This document shows positions 13,437 to 15,999 of a stretch of 15,999 nt of DNA, in pieces. This DNA comes from JBBQTQ01 sp038213135 (GTDB lineage Bacteria; Actinomycetota; Thermoleophilia; Gaiellales; Gaiellaceae): positions 1-15,999 of the forward strand of contig JBBQTQ010000064.1 in assembly GCA_038213135.1 (NCBI GenBank). Reading direction: 5' to 3'. Every line of letters begins with the position of its first letter. Position 1 is the first letter of the stretch. The position numbers were made by a program, and so were the translations under genes. Under the pieces are notes generated by a model, which was given only the letters and a program-made list of their open reading frames with translations, was not told the DNA's origin and did no database searches.

Positions 13437-14315
13437 GTGAAGAGGATTCCGCTCATCGCCGTGCCGATTGCAATCGCGCTCGCCGCGGCGGCCGTCGCGT
13501 TCTCGGGGACATCCCTCCCGGCGCGCGGCACGCTGCTCGGCGGCGGCACCGTCACCCCTGGCTACAACCCGACCGGCGGCTATGGCCTCGGCTTCGTGTC
13601 GCTGGCCGTCGCGCGCGCCGACGGGCGCTCGGTCGTCTTCTACGGCGACTGGAACGCGCTCTGCCCGGGCTACGCGGGGCCGGTCACCGCCACCTTCGCG
13701 CAGCGAGTCCAGATCGCAGCCGACGGCAGCTTCTCCGGCCAAGGCCCGATTCCGAGCACGATCGCGGTCGGGACGTTCAGCTTCGCCGGACGCTTCGACG
13801 GGTCGTCCGCGGCCTTCGGCAACGGTCGTGTCGTCTTCAAGTACCGGCCCGGCGACGTCACCTACGACTGCGACAGCCACAACGTCAACTGGGAGGCACG
13901 GGCGAGCGTCCCCGCCCGCGGCGTGCCGAGCCCGCAGAGCGGCGCCCGCTACTTCGGCAACACCTCGCAGACACTGCCGATCGTCCTCCAGCTCTCCCGC
14001 GACGGCTCCCAGATCGCGCAGGCGGCGTTGCTCTGGAACGTCTCGTGCCAGCGGCACAAGGCAGGCATCGGCCGCGGCACCGTCTCGCCGCCGATGCAGA
14101 TCGTGAACGGCCGCTTCGGGGCCAAGAGCGACTACACGGACTACGGCATCGAGCCCGGCGTGATGGCGACGATCACCTCCACCCGCAACGGCCGTTTCGG
14201 GGCCCACTCCGCCCAGGGCACGTGGCGCATCCACATCCTGCTGCAGCGGATCAAGGACAAGGAGCCACTCGACGTCTGCGACAGCGGCCTTGTCCGCTGG
14301 CACGCGAGCCTTTAG
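13437..14315 (+). CDS. Secreted protein with two CDS..W domains
   Basis: A 292-residue protein from GTG 13437. Residues 1-24 (MKRIPLIAVPIAIALAAAAVAFSG) are a clear signal peptide, so it is exported. The mature part is two copies of one roughly 110-residue domain. Domain 1 has RADGRSVVFYGDWNALC (C76), a DGSF.G turn, GTFSFAGRFDGSSAAFGNG and CDSHNVNWEA (C145). Domain 2 has SRDGSQIAQAALLWNVSC (C204), NGRFGAK, STRNGRFGAHSAQGTW and CDSGLVRWHA (C281). The pattern W..xC ... G.F.G ... C-D-S-x-x-V-x-W recurs in uncharacterised actinobacterial exported proteins. Each domain probably holds one disulfide. I started at the GTG rather than the upstream ATG (13383), which would overlap the VOC gene and spoil the signal peptide. 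Function unknown. Confidence 0.82.
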   Translation: MKRIPLIAVPIAIALAAAAVAFSGTSLPARGTLLGGGTVTPGYNPTGGYGLGFVSLAVARADGRSVVFYGDWNALCPGYAGPVTATFAQRVQIAADGSFSGQGPIPSTIAVGTFSFAGRFDGSSAAFGNGRVVFKYRPGDVTYDCDSHNVNWEARASVPARGVPSPQSGARYFGNTSQTLPIVLQLSRDGSQIAQAALLWNVSCQRHKAGIGRGTVSPPMQIVNGRFGAKSDYTDYGIEPGVMATITSTRNGRFGAHSAQGTWRIHILLQRIKDKEPLDVCDSGLVRWHASL

Positions 14316-14482
14316 ATGGTTGGTCGACAATTCACGCCGCCGCGGCTGGGGGCCTGCACACGGCGCATTGCGCCCGCCTCGCCCGGCGCCAAGGCCCCAC
14401 CGGCCTTGCCACCGGTCGAGTCGACCACACTGCTTGGTGCAGACCCTCCCCGCGACAACGCCAATTATCGATCAACCATCTA
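14313..14482. mobile_element. 170-bp MITE-like element with 20-bp terminal inverted repeats and TA ends
   Basis: TAGATGGTTGGTCGACAATT (14313-14332) and the reverse complement of 14463-14482 match at 18 of 20 positions. Both ends begin with TA, as expected for a TA target duplication of the IS630/Tc1-mariner type. The left end supplies the TAG stop of the preceding gene. The interior is non-coding and packed with short inverted repeats: 14362-14374 (GGCGCA-T-TGCGCC), 14390-14408 (CAAGGCC, 5-nt loop, GGCCTTG), 14414-14426 (GGTCGA-G-TCGACC) and 14430-14442 (CTGC...GCAG). The alternative is a structured RNA: as RNA, the outer repeat is a 20-bp stem with one G-U and one C-A mismatch closing several hairpins, in the region upstream of a NlpC/P60 gene. 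No other copy is in the window to decide. Confidence 0.6.
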
Positions 14483-14503
14483 GCGAAGTTCTCGAAACCG
14501 GGC

Positions 14504-14569
14504 TACGCTTCTTAACGAATTCCGAACAAGCGCGGCTGCCTGGTGGGCGGCCGCAGGACAGGGAGAGGG
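14504..14569 (+). promoter_or_regulatory. Possible -10 (TACGCT) and strong RBS for the NlpC/P60 gene
   Basis: TACGCT (14504-14509) is a plausible -10, but I see no good -35. GGGAGAGGG (14561-14569) is a purine-rich Shine-Dalgarno 5 nt before TTG 14575, and it decides that start. Between the inverted-repeat element (ending 14482) and this RBS the sequence holds no other structure I can support. Confidence 0.5.
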
Positions 14570-14574
14570 TCCTC

Positions 14575-15069
14575 TTGAGCAGACGAAGCCTTTGGCTGAT
14601 CCTGGTTGCCGCGCTCGTGACGATGCTCGTCGCGAGCGGCAAGGTGAAGACCGCCGCAGCGGCGCACAAGCCGCGCCTGAAGGCGAAGCGCGCGCGGGTG
14701 CACGTCGACGAGGTCGGGAAGCGCGCTGTCGAGATCGCGCGCCACTTCCTCGGGCGGCCGTACAGCTACGGCGGCAGCTCGCCGGCCTCCGGCTTCGACT
14801 GCTCCGGCCTTGTCTACTACGTCTACAGCCGGCTCGGGATCAAGCTGCCGCGCACTTCGTACGACCAGTACCACGCGGGTCAGCGCATTCGGGCGAGCCA
14901 GCTGAAGCCGGGCGACCTCGTCTTCTTCTACGGCGAGGGCCACGTGGGCCTCTACATCGGCGGCGGCCGCTTCATCCACGCGCCGCACACGGGCTCGCGG
15001 ATCTCGATCGCCAGCCTGCGAACGCCGTGGTATCGCGATGCATTCGACGGCGCCCGACGCGTCGCGTAA
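14575..15069 (+). CDS. Secreted NlpC/P60 cell-wall hydrolase
   Basis: A 164-residue protein from TTG 14575. Residues 1-30 (MSRRSLWLILVAALVTMLVASG then KVKTAAAA) are a signal peptide or anchor. A basic linker (31-50) follows. The NlpC/P60 domain (about 50-160) has the catalytic cysteine C76 in GFDCSGLVYYVY, the catalytic H123 in EGHVGLYIGGG and the third residue H135 in FIHAPHTG. Such enzymes cleave peptide bonds in peptidoglycan stems, often D-Glu-DAP. The conserved RPYSYGGSSP, LPRTSYDQ and LKPGDLVFF segments are all present. The frame is open upstream to 14290, but that stretch crosses the inverted-repeat element and is not protein-like; the TTG has the only good RBS. The next gene starts 1 nt after its stop, so the two are probably translationally coupled. 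Confidence 0.93.
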   Translation: MSRRSLWLILVAALVTMLVASGKVKTAAAAHKPRLKAKRARVHVDEVGKRAVEIARHFLGRPYSYGGSSPASGFDCSGLVYYVYSRLGIKLPRTSYDQYHAGQRIRASQLKPGDLVFFYGEGHVGLYIGGGRFIHAPHTGSRISIASLRTPWYRDAFDGARRVA

Positions 15070-15070
15070 G

Positions 15071-15547
15071 GTGCCCGGCATCAGAGCGCGACTCCTCTCC
15101 CCCGGCCTAGCCCTCGCCATCGCGCTCTCGCTGGCGCTGGCCCCCGCTGCCGGGGCGACGATCCTCCCGCAGAAGGGCATCGCCGGCGTCACGCTCTCGA
15201 TGAACCAGGCGAAGGTCATGTCGGTGCTCGGCAAGCCGACTCGGACGAAGCACGCGAAGAACGACTTCGGCCCCTACACGACGCTCTATTACCCCGGCCT
15301 CTCGGTCACCTTCCAGGGCAACTCGACCGCGACGGCGATCGACACGAGCCGCGCGAGCGAGAAGACCGCCTCCGGCGTGGGGGTCGGCTCGACGAAGGCG
15401 CAGATCGTCGCGGGCGTCAAGGGCGTCAAGTGCGAGATGGGCCATTGCTATCTCGGTGCGTTCCTCGCAGGCCGCAAGGTGACGGACTTCTTCGTCGGTG
15501 CCAACGGACGCGTCAACCGCGTCGTCGTCGGCATCGTCATCGACTAA
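15071..15547 (+). CDS. Small secreted protein with BamE/SmpA-like repeats
   Basis: A 158-residue protein from GTG 15071, one base after the NlpC/P60 stop. Residues 1-29 are a signal peptide (hydrophobic LALAIALSLALAPAAGA). The mature part holds two similar segments, GIAGVTLSMNQAKVMSVLGKP (36-56) and SGVGVGSTKAQIVAGVKGVKC (101-121). This G.xxG.s...v...lG.P pattern is seen in SmpA/BamE-fold domains; the beta strands LYYPGLSVTF and DFFVGANGRVNRVVVGI follow each. C121 and C126 may form a disulfide. An ATG at 15038 in the same frame would overlap the upstream gene by 32 nt and add a hydrophilic extension before the signal peptide, so I prefer the GTG. Coupling to a wall hydrolase suggests a cell-envelope role; the true function is unknown. 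The last 11 nt overlap the convergent TlpA-like gene. Confidence 0.8.
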   Translation: MPGIRARLLSPGLALAIALSLALAPAAGATILPQKGIAGVTLSMNQAKVMSVLGKPTRTKHAKNDFGPYTTLYYPGLSVTFQGNSTATAIDTSRASEKTASGVGVGSTKAQIVAGVKGVKCEMGHCYLGAFLAGRKVTDFFVGANGRVNRVVVGIVID

Positions 15548-15999
15548 CGAGCTTCAGGCCGCGCTCGAGCTGGGCGCGCGAGACAGGCCCGTCCACTGAC
15601 CACGCGATCCGGTGCTCCCGGTCGAGGAACCCGGTCGTCGGCAGGCCGCCTGAGAACTGCGCGGCGAGGTGGCCGTTGCGGTCGCTGATGCTCGGAAAGT
15701 GGAGGCCGTACCGCGCGTAGAAGGCGCGCGCACCTGCGTCGCTGTCCTGCGTGTCGAGCCCGAGGATCGCGGCGGCCGGATGGGCCGGGCGAAGGCCGCG
15801 AGTGTCGGTGCCTCCTGTTTGCACGGAATGCACCAGGACGCCCAGATATTCACGATCACGGGGCGGCCTGCGAAGTCGTCCAGGCTGACCGTCTTGCCGG
15901 TGACCGGGTCGGTGCCGGAGAGCGGGGGCGCTTGCGGCCGGGCGGCTAGCGACCTGGACGCGCGCGCAAACGCGGCGAGGGCGGGGTTGTCTTGCTGGT
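15537..15999 (-). pseudogene. TlpA/redoxin-like thiol-disulfide protein, frameshifted and cut by the right edge
   Basis: Read on the minus strand from the window edge, one frame gives QQDNPALAAFARASRSLAARPQAPPLSGTDPVTGKTVSLDDFAGRP..., then VIVNIWASWCIPCKQEAPTLAAFAR with the thioredoxin CxxC (WCIPC). At about 15794-15800 the protein continues only in the next frame as HPAAAILGLDTQDSDAGARAFY...FPSISDRNGHLAAQFSGGLPTTGFLDREHRIAW..., ending at TGA 15537-15539. One missing base in a G/C run restores a continuous TlpA-like protein, including the cis-Pro segment (GLPTTGFLD). Such proteins act outside the membrane in disulfide reduction, for example in cytochrome c maturation or redox repair. Either the gene is a recent pseudogene or the indel is a sequencing/assembly error; both halves retain good protein sequence. 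The N-terminal signal or anchor lies beyond the window. Confidence 0.75.

Noticed and set aside
14316..14574. ydaO-type (c-di-AMP) riboswitch ahead of the NlpC/P60 gene
   Set aside because: Such riboswitches often control NlpC/P60 genes in actinobacteria, so I looked for the conserved GGGGAA...GGAGGAACCG-type core and did not find it. The region is better explained by the 20-bp inverted-repeat element.
15038..15070. ATG 15038 as start of the BamE-like protein
   Set aside because: It would overlap the NlpC/P60 gene by 32 nt and put a hydrophilic stretch before the signal peptide; GTG 15071 gives a normal signal peptide and 1-nt spacing.
1..15999. CRISPR array, tRNA, rRNA, transposase or phage genes
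   Set aside because: No regularly spaced repeats, tRNA-like or rRNA sequence, or transposase/integrase motifs were seen anywhere in the window.

Overview
The window is high-GC DNA with densely packed genes, many GTG and one TTG start, TANNNT-type -10 boxes and strings of 4-nt stop/start overlaps. Together with the protein types (a complete hopanoid route, a DUF1326/DUF2182 pair, secreted 'CDSG..W' proteins, a NlpC/P60 hydrolase) this points to a high-GC actinobacterium, most likely of the Thermoleophilia (Gaiellales/Solirubrobacterales). That placement is inference from sequence style; there is no rRNA or marker gene to confirm it.

Layout. 1-1016 (-): DUF1326 cysteine-rich protein and the start of a DUF2182 membrane protein, with their own promoter and ribosome binding site. 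1100-2260 (-) and 2285-3394 (+): a kynureninase-like PLP enzyme and an M20 deacylase/peptidase, divergent across 24 bp. 3391-4425 (-): an extended-SDR sugar-nucleotide epimerase type protein. 4449-5192 (-): a secreted protein made of two copies of one domain. 5193-5371: intergenic DNA carrying two nearly identical perfect palindromes. 5372-13395 (-): the centre of the window, a single-direction gene string VOC - hpnC - hpnD - hpnE - shc - hpnH - hpnG - ispH - yjbQ-like. 13437-14315 (+): another secreted two-domain protein. 14313-14482: a 170-bp element closed by 20-bp inverted repeats. 14575-15547 (+): a NlpC/P60 wall hydrolase and a small secreted protein. 15537-15999 (-): a TlpA-like thiol-disulfide protein, split by a 1-nt frameshift and cut by the window edge.

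How the genes work together. The hopanoid operon encodes every step from farnesyl diphosphate to ribosylhopane: HpnD makes presqualene diphosphate, HpnC turns it into hydroxysqualene, HpnE reduces that to squalene, SHC cyclises it to hopene, HpnH adds a 5'-deoxyadenosyl group, and HpnG removes adenine. IspH, the last enzyme of the MEP pathway, supplies the IPP/DMAPP precursors. Six junctions are ATGA or GTGA overlaps. The exception is hpnH/hpnG, where about 129 bp flanked by a 22-bp direct repeat and holding two strong hairpins separates the genes.

Most notable for follow-up: the 170-bp inverted-repeat element with TA ends (MITE-like or structured RNA), the hairpin insertion inside the hopanoid operon, the paired palindromes after the operon, a YjbQ-family protein lacking the family's histidine motifs, a low-GC, TTA-containing codon tract at the 3' end of shc, and three starts with a -10 box exactly 6 nt upstream (leaderless mRNAs).
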